Shown piece after piece: positions 1 through 6,226 of a DNA stretch of 6,226 nt (position 1 is the stretch's first letter; the number at the start of each line of letters is the position of its first letter). The notes below the pieces were generated by a model. That model was not told the origin of the DNA and searched no databases. It saw only the letters and a program-made list of their open reading frames with translations. A program made the position numbers and the translations under genes. The DNA is taken from NCBI GenBank assembly GCA_025450955.1, contig JANWLJ010000313.1, positions 1 through 6,226 of the forward strand, written 5' to 3'. Source of the stretch: Polyangium sp. (in: bacteria) (GTDB lineage Bacteria; Myxococcota_A; Polyangia; Palsa-1104).

Positions 1-2433
1 CGCCTCGAACTCCTCCACCGTCGCCGCGTGCTGCCCCTTGAGCTCGTCGAGCTGGGCGGCGTGACGCTGCTGCATCCCCATCTTGAGATCGGCGTGCGAC
101 TCCTCGAGCGCCTGCACCTTGCGCAGATGCGAGTCGCGCGCGGACTTGACCTCGTCGGCGAGCCGCTGCTCGTGGGCCTGCTGAATCCGCTCGAGCTCGC
201 CCGCGTGCGCCGCCGCCGCCTGCGCCAGATCCGCCTGGCGCCGCTCGTCGGCGAGCTGAAGCGCGCGCGCGTGATCGGCCTCGAGCCGATCTTTTTCGCC
301 CTGGTGATCGGCGAGGAGCTGCTCGACCTCGCCCGAGTGCTCTTCGCCCTTTTGCGCCAGCTCGGCCTGACGCTGCTCATCGGCTTTTTGAAGCTGCCCG
401 CGATAGGCCTCGTGCAGCTTGGACAGCTCCTCGGCGTGCTTGCGCTCGGCGGCCTTGGTGTCCTGGGTCTGGCGCGCGCGCAGCCCGGCCAGCTCGTCGG
501 AGTGGAGCTGATCTTTTTCCTGCTGCGCCGCCTCGTGCTCCGCCCGAAGCTGAAACAGCGTCTGCGCGTGCTCGTCGATGAGCGACTGCACCTCCGCCTG
601 ATGCTGCTCCTGCATGTCGGTGACCTGCGACTCGTGGCGCACCCTCAGCCCTTCGCGCTCGTTGTCCTTCGAGTCGCGGAGCTTCTCGATCGCGCGCGCG
701 TGATCGGCCTCGAGCCGCCCGCGCTCGGTCGCCGCCTGCTCGGCCAGCGCCGCCTTCTCGGCCTCGTGCGCGTCGAACGCCTCCTGGAGCTGGGCGGTGT
801 GCTGGTCGGCGAGCGACTGGTGCAGCTCGGCGTGATTCGCCTTGAGCTCCTGCACCTCGTTCTGGTGCGCGGCGATCGCCGCGTTGAAGCTCTGCTCGAG
901 CGCCGCCACGTCGGCGGCGTGCTTCTGCTTCCAGCCTTCGAGCTCCTCTTCGTAGCGGGTCATGGTCTTGAGCGCGTCGTCGAGCCGGCCCTTGACCTGC
1001 TTCTCGCGCTCGACCACCCGCTCCTTGTCGTGGCTGAGCGCCTCGATCTTTTCGCGCGCCGCGACCAGGTCGCGCTCGGTCGAGAGCGCCTTCTCGTCGA
1101 GATCGCGGCTGCGCCGCTCGAGCTCGCGCAAGCGGTCTTTGCCGTCGAGGATCGTGCGATCCTTGGCGTCGAGCGAGTCGCGAAGATCGAGGATCTCCTT
1201 TTCCTTCTTGTTGATGATCTCGCGCAGATTCAAAAACTCGCGCTCGCGCGAAAAGCCGCCCGAGGCGGGCTGCGCCGGCGCGTCGGCCTTCTGCTGCAGC
1301 TTCTGGCGCAGCTCCTCCACCTCGTGCCGCAGCCGATCGCGCTCGCCTTTGAGCTCGGTGACCGCCGCCAGGCTGGTGTCGTGCGCCGAGGTGTCGTGTA
1401 CCCCGTGCGGATGGGGCGCCGAGCTCAAGACCGGCGAGGACTGCCGCCTGACGCGTTCGCCGAGCGGCCGCACCGCCGGCGCCTGCGCCGCCTGCTGCGC
1501 CACCTGATCGAGCCCGAGATCGAGATCCACCGACGGCGCGCGCGCCGCCATCGGCTCCGGCTCCACCTCGGGGAGCGGCGCCGGCGATGAGCCCTGGTGC
1601 CGCTCCTCCGGCGCGCCGTCGAACGGGCTGTCGGGCAGGCCAAACGGATCGTCGCTCTTGCCCGGATGAGGATGATGGCCGCGGTCGTGCCGCTCGGCCG
1701 GCACGACGCCGAGGTGCGCGAGCTCCGCCGGCGGCTCCACCACCGTCGAGGAGTGCTCGGCGCCGATGGCGGCGAACGCAGCGTCGGTCTCGAGGTTGAC
1801 GTCCTCGTCGATGTTCATCACCCCGATGCGGGTGCGGTCCTGGCTGTCCTCGGCGAAGTTGTCGAGCGCCACGCCGCCCGACGGCAGCGCCGCCGGCATG
1901 ATCCCCGAGGTCTCCTCGACCAGCTCGTCCTCGATGAGCACGCCCTCGTCCTCGACGGCGATCTCCTCCGACTCGATCGGGATCTCCATCGAGCCTTCGA
2001 CCATCGCGCCCGGCATCTCGTCGGCGAGCTCCTCGGGCATCTCTTCGGGCATCGGCGGCTCGGGCAGCCCGACCAGCCCGCCGATCTTCTCCGCCAGCGC
2101 CTCGGCGCCAAACGGCTTGTGCAGGTAGTCCTCGGCCCGGGTCTTGAGCTTCTTGTGATCTTCGAAGTCCTTCTCGGTGGCCTCGGCGCTGGTGATGATG
2201 AGCGGCACCGACTTGAGCGTGGCGTGCTTGCGCAGCCGATTGCAGACCGCCCAGCCGGTGCGCTTCGGATCGATGCACAAGATGATCAGATCGGGCAGCG
2301 CGTCCTTGTGCTGCATCACCTCGTTCGCGTCGGCGAAGGCGAGGACGGCGACGCCATAGCGGCCGAGCTCGGCGGTCAGGTGAGCAGTGAGATTGGCGTC
2401 GGCGTCGATGAGCGTGACGGAGCGAGCGGGCAT
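1..2433 (-). CDS. frzS: FrzS/AglZ-type motility protein: pseudo-receiver plus long coiled coil (3' end beyond window)
   Basis: Read by hand on the minus strand from ATG 2433-2431; 811 codons run in frame off the left edge, so the C-terminus is missing. Residues 1-124 are a receiver fold: D55 sits at the phospho-acceptor position, S82 at the Thr/Ser position, Y103 and K106 (YLHKP) at the switch Tyr and Lys, but the acidic pair is D10-A11 and the loop after D55 is short. The stretch VPLIITSAEA followed by HKKLKTRAEDYL is typical of the FrzS/AglZ family. Residues 125-350 are a disordered-looking linker: an acidic block at 130-174, then Pro/His-rich. Residues 355-510 are heptad-like coiled coil and 523-811 an 11-residue repeat. 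In M. xanthus FrzS acts at the leading pole in type IV pilus motility and AglZ in gliding. The ald/sigma/anti-sigma neighbours favour frzS; the length (FrzS about 555 aa, AglZ about 1,400) leaves AglZ possible. Family is firm, symbol less so. Confidence 0.85.
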   Translation of the reverse strand, partial: MPARSVTLIDADANLTAHLTAELGRYGVAVLAFADANEVMQHKDALPDLIILCIDPKRTGWAVCNRLRKHATLKSVPLIITSAEATEKDFEDHKKLKTRAEDYLHKPFGAEALAEKIGGLVGLPEPPMPEEMPEELADEMPGAMVEGSMEIPIESEEIAVEDEGVLIEDELVEETSGIMPAALPSGGVALDNFAEDSQDRTRIGVMNIDEDVNLETDAAFAAIGAEHSSTVVEPPAELAHLGVVPAERHDRGHHPHPGKSDDPFGLPDSPFDGAPEERHQGSSPAPLPEVEPEPMAARAPSVDLDLGLDQVAQQAAQAPAVRPLGERVRRQSSPVLSSAPHPHGVHDTSAHDTSLAAVTELKGERDRLRHEVEELRQKLQQKADAPAQPASGGFSREREFLNLREIINKKEKEILDLRDSLDAKDRTILDGKDRLRELERRSRDLDEKALSTERDLVAAREKIEALSHDKERVVEREKQVKGRLDDALKTMTRYEEELEGWKQKHAADVAALEQSFNAAIAAHQNEVQELKANHAELHQSLADQHTAQLQEAFDAHEAEKAALAEQAATERGRLEADHARAIEKLRDSKDNEREGLRVRHESQVTDMQEQHQAEVQSLIDEHAQTLFQLRAEHEAAQQEKDQLHSDELAGLRARQTQDTKAAERKHAEELSKLHEAYRGQLQKADEQRQAELAQKGEEHSGEVEQLLADHQGEKDRLEADHARALQLADERRQADLAQAAAAHAGELERIQQAHEQRLADEVKSARDSHLRKVQALEESHADLKMGMQQRHAAQLDELKGQHAATVEEFEA
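262..288 (-). repeat. Direct repeat copy A (27 bp, identical to 691-717)
   Basis: This 27-bp segment is identical to 691-717. On the minus strand it encodes the core of RLEADHARA (residues 716-724), matching RLEADHARA at 573-581. The two lie 143 residues apart, exactly 13 hendecad units, so the DNA identity looks like a remnant of internal duplication or gene conversion inside the coiled coil rather than a mobile or regulatory repeat. Confidence 0.8.
691..717 (-). repeat. Direct repeat copy B (27 bp, identical to 262-288)
   Basis: This is the second copy of the 27-bp exact repeat, encoding the core of RLEADHARA at residues 573-581 of the coiled-coil protein. Identity ends abruptly on both sides (t versus g at the left, c versus a at the right). 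Confidence 0.8.
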
Positions 2434-2440
2434 GCAGGCG

Positions 2441-2446
2441 CACCTC
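2441..2446 (-). promoter_or_regulatory. Shine-Dalgarno site for the FrzS/AglZ-like gene
   Basis: On the minus strand GAGGTG lies 7 nt before ATG 2433. It fixes the start: the translation from this ATG begins at the first beta strand of the receiver domain (MPARSVTLID), as expected for the family. A 707-residue reading frame on the same strand that also covers this point is Arg/Ala-rich and has no such site or domain. Confidence 0.75.
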
Positions 2447-2471
2447 GGGATAAGGGAGCGGAAACCCAGCA

Positions 2472-2500
2472 ATTTTATCTTGAGCGTACCGAGCGGTCAA
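2472..2500 (-). promoter_or_regulatory. Sigma70-type promoter of the FrzS/AglZ-like gene
   Basis: On the minus strand TTGACC (2500-2495) and TAAAAT (2477-2472) are separated by exactly 17 bp, each matching 5 of 6 consensus bases. The predicted transcript start is near 2465, giving a leader of about 32 nt that contains the GAGGTG ribosome site. The promoter lies in the 106-bp gap after the anti-sigma gene. It suggests that the motility gene can be transcribed by the housekeeping sigma factor independently of the sigma/anti-sigma operon. I see no convincing intrinsic terminator in the gap, so read-through from upstream is also possible. Confidence 0.65.
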
Positions 2501-2539
2501 TCAGGCAGTGGCTGATGCGGAGGCGATACGGGGGGAAAC

Positions 2540-3295
2540 CTAGGGCGCGACCGCGGCGGAGACGAGCTTGTACATCTGGCCGGAGTCGAGGTCGGAGGCG
2601 ATCGCGTAGCCGACCCCGCGGTCGCGGTACATCGCGACGTTGTAGCCGCGCTCCTGATCGAAATAGACCTCGTGGTTGTCGATGATCGCCTTGCGCTGCG
2701 ACTCGAGCGACTCGTTTCCGGGATCGAAGATGAAGACGCTCACCTTGTTGCCGCCGACGTCGTAGACGAGATAGGCCGCCTGCCGCTCGCCGATGTCGGA
2801 GAGCCGGCCGCCGCGCAGGGCCGCGTGGGGCAGCCGGGGCGGGCGCACCGGGAAATCGACCTTGCCGGCGTACCAGCGCTTGAGCTGGTCGACGCCGCCG
2901 GAGACCTCGATCGGCAGGTTGCGCTGGTGCTTGGCGATCACGTCGGCAGCGACGGGCGACCAGTGGACTTTGGAGAACATCAAGGTGGCGAGGATGCCGC
3001 CCACCGCCGCGAGCGGCACCGCCCGGGTGCTGAAGCGCCGCCACGGACGGACCGGCTGCGCGTCGCGCGCGATCGCCCGCTGAACCCGGTTTCGCAGCGC
3101 GGCCGGCGCCCGCTCGTGCGGCCCCGCGTCGCGGATCCCGCGGTGCCAGGCGGCCTGCTCGCGCACCTTGTCGCGGCAGGTCTCGCAGCCCTCGAGGTGC
3201 GCTTCGAACTCGACCCGCTCGCGATCGCCGAACTCCCCGTCGAGATAGGTGTCCGCGAAGCGCTGAATTCCGGCGCAGCGCAGAGACGCGCTCAC
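2540..3295 (-). CDS. Transmembrane anti-sigma factor with zinc-binding ZAS (zf-HC2) domain
   Basis: The product has 251 residues. The N-terminal cytoplasmic domain (about 1-50) carries the zinc-associated anti-sigma signature: C7, then YLDGE at 17-21, then H33-x3-C37-x2-C40. This domain holds a group of ECF sigma factors inactive at the membrane. A basic/proline stretch (81-91) precedes one transmembrane segment at about 92-107. The remaining 140 residues should be periplasmic, with a beta-rich end (GGRLSDIG at 162-169; [10 protein letters not shown] at 173-182; VSVFIFDP) of the kind seen in proteobacterial anti-sigma factors. The start is GTG 3295-3293, with GAGG (3305-3302) 6 nt upstream, and it overlaps the sigma stop in the sequence GTGA, which implies translational coupling. 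It is the partner of the adjacent sigma factor. The signal sensed is not visible; no protease site can be assigned. Confidence 0.88.
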   Translation of the reverse strand: MSASLRCAGIQRFADTYLDGEFGDRERVEFEAHLEGCETCRDKVREQAAWHRGIRDAGPHERAPAALRNRVQRAIARDAQPVRPWRRFSTRAVPLAAVGGILATLMFSKVHWSPVAADVIAKHQRNLPIEVSGGVDQLKRWYAGKVDFPVRPPRLPHAALRGGRLSDIGERQAAYLVYDVGGNKVSVFIFDPGNESLESQRKAIIDNHEVYFDQERGYNVAMYRDRGVGYAIASDLDSGQMYKLVSAAVAP

Positions 3296-3945
3296 GACTC
3301 GCCTCGCGACTTGCTGCCGCTACCGCTCTGCGGAAACGGGATCACGTCGGCCTCTTTGACGTATCCCTCGCGAATCGCGTACTCGCGCAGCGTCTTTTGC
3401 AACAGGCGCCGCCCCCGGTGCAGCCGGCTCATCACCGTCCCGACCGGGCAGTCCATGATGTCGGCGATCTCCTTGTACGAAAACTCCTCGAGATCGCACA
3501 AGACCACCGCCAGCCGATAGTCGTACGGCACCGCGTCGAGCGCGCGCTTGACGTCGTCGGAGATGAGCGCGCCCGCCATCGTGCCCTCGGGATCGCGCGA
3601 CGCCTCGGCGACGTCCTCGCTCATCATCGACGGCGCCGGCTCCTGATCGAGCACCTCGCGCACTTCGCGCTCGCGCATCCGCTTGCGGTACTTGTTGATG
3701 AAGGTGTTGGTGAGGATCTTGAACAGCCAGGCCTTGCAGTTGGTGCCCGGCTCGAAGCGGTGAAAAAACCGAAACGCCGCGAGCATGGTGTCCTGCACCA
3801 GGTCCTCGGCGTCGCGCGGATCGCGGGTCATCCGAAGGCCGGTCGCGTAGAGCGCGTCGAGGTGTCCGAGCGCCGCTGCCTCGAACTCGTCCCGCGCCGC
3901 CTGTGGCCCTCGTCCCAGCATCTGCCGATGTAACCGCGCTCCCAC
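3292..3945 (-). CDS. rpoE1: ECF (group 4) RNA polymerase sigma factor, RpoE1-like
   Basis: The product has 217 residues. Sigma region 2 spans about 25-92: [13 protein letters not shown] at 41-53 is the classic region-2 motif, with [17 protein letters not shown] at 64-80 covering the -10-recognition helix. After a linker of about 40 residues (98-131), region 4 spans about 132-186, with the helix-turn-helix [10 protein letters not shown] to [12 protein letters not shown] at 155-182. There is no region 1 or 3, which defines an ECF sigma. A polar tail follows (191-217). It directs polymerase to a specific regulon when released by the ZAS anti-sigma encoded next to it. In M. xanthus the ECF factor RpoE1 has been linked to motility behaviour; the symbol rests on this and on the neighbours, not on alignment. 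The start is uncertain: GTG 3945 lies beside a hairpin, and ATG 3921 (residue 9) lacks a well-spaced ribosome site; either keeps region 2 intact. Confidence 0.92.
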   Translation of the reverse strand: MGARLHRQMLGRGPQAARDEFEAAALGHLDALYATGLRMTRDPRDAEDLVQDTMLAAFRFFHRFEPGTNCKAWLFKILTNTFINKYRKRMREREVREVLDQEPAPSMMSEDVAEASRDPEGTMAGALISDDVKRALDAVPYDYRLAVVLCDLEEFSYKEIADIMDCPVGTVMSRLHRGRRLLQKTLREYAIREGYVKEADVIPFPQSGSGSKSRGES

Positions 3946-3966
3946 CCCGGTTTATTCCCGACCGGG
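3946..3966 (-). promoter_or_regulatory. Possible leader hairpin abutting the sigma-gene GTG
   Basis: CCCGGT (3946-3951) and ACCGGG (3961-3966) are perfect 6-bp inverted arms with a 9-nt loop. In the sigma-gene mRNA the stem ends immediately before GTG 3945-3943, so it could hide that start. It may be an operator half-site pair instead. Only the sequence symmetry is seen; function is inference. Confidence 0.35.
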
Positions 3967-3972
3967 CGAATT

Positions 3973-3978
3973 GAGTAT
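3973..3978 (-). promoter_or_regulatory. Possible -10 element of the sigma/anti-sigma operon
   Basis: On the minus strand TATACT (5 of 6 to TATAAT) is an AT-rich island in a GC-rich region, about 28 nt before the sigma-gene GTG. No TTGACA-like -35 is found at 15-18 bp, so it would need an activator or a different sigma. I found no clear ECF-type GGAAC -35 for self-activation on this strand. Confidence 0.35.
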
Positions 3979-3997
3979 AGCGCGGAAATGGTGGAAG

Positions 3998-4011
3998 GAC
4001 CGGCCCCGGTC
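3998..4011. promoter_or_regulatory. Perfect 14-bp inverted repeat in the divergent intergenic region
   Basis: GACCGG-CC-CCGGTC is a perfect dyad midway between the divergent sigma and lipoprotein genes, suited to a dimeric regulator. The central spacer of 2 nt makes it a poor RNA hairpin. The pentamer ACCGG/CCGGT occurs four times in this 98-bp gap (3947-3951, 3961-3965, 3999-4003, 4006-4010). GC-rich DNA produces such dyads by chance, hence the low confidence. Confidence 0.35.
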
Positions 4012-4043
4012 GTCGTATGTTCGCCGGAACCTGCGGAGGGTCC

Positions 4044-4304
4044 ATGAGAAAGCTACTACTAGCAGCAACCATCCTGGTCTCGGGAGCGATGTCGTCAGGG
4101 TGCCTGTACGCGGTCGCCGCACCGACGGTGAAGGGTCGGGCGTTCGTGATCCGCAACGAGTTCGTCGGGTCGAGCTTCTGGAACTGCGATGCCACGAGCG
4201 GCGCGCCGGTCTGCTACCAGACCAAGAAGGTGATGGCGGGCCAGGGCGGCGGCGGCGCGGCTCCCGCTTCTTCGGCTCCGTCGGAAGGAGGCCCCAATGA
4301 CTAA
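4044..4304 (+). CDS. Small lipoprotein with C-terminal Cys pair, first of a tandem pair
   Basis: The product has 86 residues. A basic n-region (MRKLLL), a short hydrophobic stretch (4-16) and the lipobox-like SSGC with C20 predict a type II signal peptide and a lipid-anchored envelope protein; L21 at +2 gives no inner-membrane retention signal. The mature part is about 67 residues with C48 and C57 in the pattern G-S-x-F-W-x-C-x2-T-S-G-x2-V-C, then a Gly/Ala/Pro/Ser tail (66-86). ATG 4044 was chosen because GGAGG at 4035-4039 precedes it and it gives a proper signal peptide; an in-frame ATG at 4017 would add nine residues without a ribosome site. The first codons (AGA, three CTA, two GCA) are rare for this GC-rich DNA. 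Its stop overlaps the next gene by 8 nt. I do not recognise a named family; function unknown. The two mature cysteines could form a disulfide. Confidence 0.75.
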   Translation: MRKLLLAATILVSGAMSSGCLYAVAAPTVKGRAFVIRNEFVGSSFWNCDATSGAPVCYQTKKVMAGQGGGGAAPASSAPSEGGPND

Positions 4305-4533
4305 GCTCATCAAGTGCCTGCTGGTCGCGGGCGCGATCGCGTTCGGCGGCTGCGGCGCGGTCCTCTCCTCGGGCGGCACCTACCAGAACGCCAACGGTGA
4401 CGCCTGGTACACCGAGGGCACCGGCTTCTTCGGGATGTACTGGGGCAGCCACATCTATTATTGCCCGCCGCCCACCTCGGGCCCGGCGGTGTGCCAGGAA
4501 GCTCGTTACGTCGAGCTGCCCAAGCAGAAGTAG
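4297..4533 (+). CDS. Small lipoprotein with C-terminal Cys pair, second of a tandem pair
   Basis: The product has 78 residues. The signal peptide is [18 protein letters not shown], with GGC and C19 as the probable lipidated cysteine. The mature region is rich in Gly, Tyr and Trp (23-55) and carries C56 and C66 in the pattern G-S-x-I-Y-x-C-x3-T-S-G-x2-V-C, nearly the same as in the preceding gene, so the two are probably paralogues. ATG 4297 has AAGGAGG (4285-4291) 5 nt upstream and overlaps the upstream stop by 8 nt (ATGACTAA), so the pair is one translationally coupled unit. Function unknown; small myxobacterial exported proteins with such a terminal Cys pair are familiar to me but unnamed. 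It converges on ald with only 26 bp between stop codons and no obvious terminator hairpin. Confidence 0.75.
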   Translation: MTKLIKCLLVAGAIAFGGCGAVLSSGGTYQNANGDAWYTEGTGFFGMYWGSHIYYCPPPTSGPAVCQEARYVELPKQK

Positions 4534-4559
4534 CGCCCGCCTCTTCGCCGCGAAATTTC

Positions 4560-5666
<1,107 letters not shown>

Positions 5667-5723
5667 GTTCGGATTCTCCGTCGAGAGGGTTGCGCGGTAA
5701 GTCTCACGTCGGCGACGCGGAAG

Positions 5724-6226
5724 TCAACCACGCGGCGCGTCAGCGCAGGCCGGCGTCGGATAGAGGTGCGCGCCGGCGATCTCGAGGGTCCGTTCGCCCT
5801 CGCCGACTCCGATCGCCAGCTCGACGAGCGCCATCCACTTTCCGCCGGGCGAGAAGGTCGCCTCGAGCCGAAAGCGATCGCCGTCCACGCTCGCATCCGG
5901 CGTCCACTCGGCGAGGAGCGTGCGCTTTCCCGACGGGCCGACGAGCCAGGCGCGCGCCGGTACCGGCTTCGGCACGAGCTGCATCTCGTCGAGCTCGAGG
6001 TGACAGGCGGAAAATGGGCTGGCGTCGGCGACGCTCTCGTCGGGCTGATCGGCGTTGAGCCAGGAGATCAATTTGTGCGGCACATTGTCGGGCCCGATCT
6101 TCTTGCACGGGCCGAGCACGCCGATCGGCGCGCCGTCATCGGCGACCCGGCGATCGCAGACCACCAGCGTGTCGGGATCGTCCCACGCCACCCAGCCGAG
6201 CCGCGGCCACGCGCTCGCCGGCCGCG
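5724..6226 (-). CDS. Unidentified beta-rich, probably exported protein (5' end beyond window)
   Basis: The last 166 residues of a larger protein, ending at TGA 5726-5724. The frame stays open to the right edge; codons upstream of GTG 6191 read PRLGWVAWDD in good continuity, so that GTG is internal and the true start lies outside. Visible features: alternating hydrophobic beta-type stretches, FSPGGKWMALVE resembling the FSPDGKW signature of WD40-like/PD40 propeller repeats, and four cysteines (in VVCD, GPCKK, SACHL and PACAD near the C-terminus) that suggest an oxidising, extracytoplasmic location. I do not recognise the protein and assign no function; a beta-propeller or beta-sandwich secreted protein is the best guess. 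It lies 57 bp upstream of ald on the same strand; a short inverted repeat CGTC-GGC-GACG (5707-5717) in that gap lacks a U-run and is not a convincing terminator. Confidence 0.7.
   Translation of the reverse strand, partial: RPASAWPRLGWVAWDDPDTLVVCDRRVADDGAPIGVLGPCKKIGPDNVPHKLISWLNADQPDESVADASPFSACHLELDEMQLVPKPVPARAWLVGPSGKRTLLAEWTPDASVDGDRFRLEATFSPGGKWMALVELAIGVGEGERTLEIAGAHLYPTPACADAPRG

Larger units (their letters stand above)
1..867 (-). repeat. Hendecad (11-residue, 33-bp) coding repeat with periodic histidine
   Basis: From residue 523 of the coiled-coil protein onward the sequence falls into 11-residue units with approximate consensus H-A-x-E-[LV]-x-x-L-x-x-x. His occupies 16 of 22 unit starts between residues 523 and 754 (523, 534, 545, 556, 578, 600, 611, 622, 633, 644, 666, 699, 710, 721, 743, 754). 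After a 15-residue step (11+4, a stutter) it occupies 769, 780, 791 and 802. The repeat continues to the window edge. Unit positions 1, 5 and 8 match the a/e/h core spacing of a hendecad coiled coil. The positions are direct reading; the structure is inference. Confidence 0.85.

Noticed and set aside
1..867. 33-bp periodic sequence as a CRISPR array or satellite
   Set aside because: The periodicity is at protein level (11-residue units) with variable nucleotides; there are no constant repeats with unique spacers.
28..1590. Long open frame on the plus strand (520 codons), Leu/Arg-rich
   Set aside because: It is the codon-aligned complement of the coiled-coil gene; Glu/Gln/Ala/Lys codons opposite become Leu/Leu/Arg-type residues. 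No domain, and the minus frame shows a receiver domain, repeat and ribosome site.
377..2500. 707-codon open frame on the minus strand
   Set aside because: Out-of-frame shadow of the real minus gene (ATG 2433); composition is Arg/Ala/Gly low complexity without any motif, as usual in GC-rich DNA.
2500..2516. ATCAG-7 nt-CTGAT inverted repeat as terminator of the anti-sigma gene
   Set aside because: Only a 5-bp stem, no U-run, and it overlaps the edge of the -35 element of the next promoter.
1597..2685. Plus-strand open frame of 362 codons across the linker, receiver and promoter region
   Set aside because: It spans an intergenic gap with a minus-strand promoter, covers parts of two minus genes, and ends in Arg-rich low complexity.
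2672..3520. Plus-strand open frame of 282 codons over the anti-sigma and sigma genes
   Set aside because: Antisense to two clearly recognised, coupled genes; no motif of its own.
3971..3999. TTGAGT on the plus strand as -35 for the lipoprotein genes
   Set aside because: No -10-like hexamer at 16-18 bp; the region there is GGAAGGACC. The lipoprotein promoter remains unassigned.
4017..4043. Upstream ATG 4017 as start of the first lipoprotein
   Set aside because: No ribosome site before it and it would put nine non-basic residues ahead of the signal peptide; ATG 4044 has GGAGG just upstream.
5707..5717. CGTC-GGC-GACG as a terminator before ald
   Set aside because: A 4-bp stem with a 3-nt loop and no U-run; likely chance in GC-rich DNA.

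Overview
The window is GC-rich, gene-dense bacterial chromosome. Its gene set points to a myxobacterium or close deltaproteobacterial relative (Myxococcota): an FrzS/AglZ-type pseudo-receiver plus long coiled-coil motility protein, an ECF sigma factor of myxobacterial type with its zinc-binding anti-sigma factor, tiny Cys-pair lipoproteins, and an alanine dehydrogenase. The taxon is inferred from gene content only; there is no rRNA or tRNA gene here.

Layout, left to right. 1-2433 (minus) is the 5' part of an FrzS/AglZ-family gene that runs off the left edge: receiver domain, acidic/Pro/His linker, then a very long coiled coil. It has a well-formed sigma70-type promoter of its own in the 106-bp gap before it (2434-2539). 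2540-3295 (minus) is a membrane anti-sigma factor, and 3292-3945 (minus) is its ECF sigma factor; the two overlap by 4 nt (GTGA) and must be co-expressed. A 98-bp divergent regulatory region (3946-4043) with inverted repeats separates the sigma gene from two rightward small lipoprotein genes (4044-4304 and 4297-4533, 8-nt overlap) that are diverged copies of one another. These converge, with a 26-bp gap, on alanine dehydrogenase ald (4560-5666, minus). Right of it is the 3' part of an unidentified, probably secreted beta-rich protein (5724-6226, minus) whose start lies outside the window.

How it fits together. From memory, aldA, the ECF sigma gene rpoE1 and frzS of Myxococcus xanthus were all described from the neighbourhood of the frz chemosensory cluster by the same laboratory. 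The order ald - sigma - anti-sigma - frzS-like here looks like that conserved locus with a lipoprotein pair between sigma and ald. The sigma/anti-sigma pair would carry an envelope signal to transcription, and the coiled-coil protein would act in polarity or motility. A direct regulatory link between them is inference.

The most striking signal is in the coiled coil: from residue 523 to 802 histidines recur every 11 residues (20 of the 23 His between residues 505 and 811 fall into two 11-residue registers). This is a hendecad repeat with His at an apparent core position. The protein is already at least 811 residues long, against about 555 for M. xanthus FrzS as I recall it.
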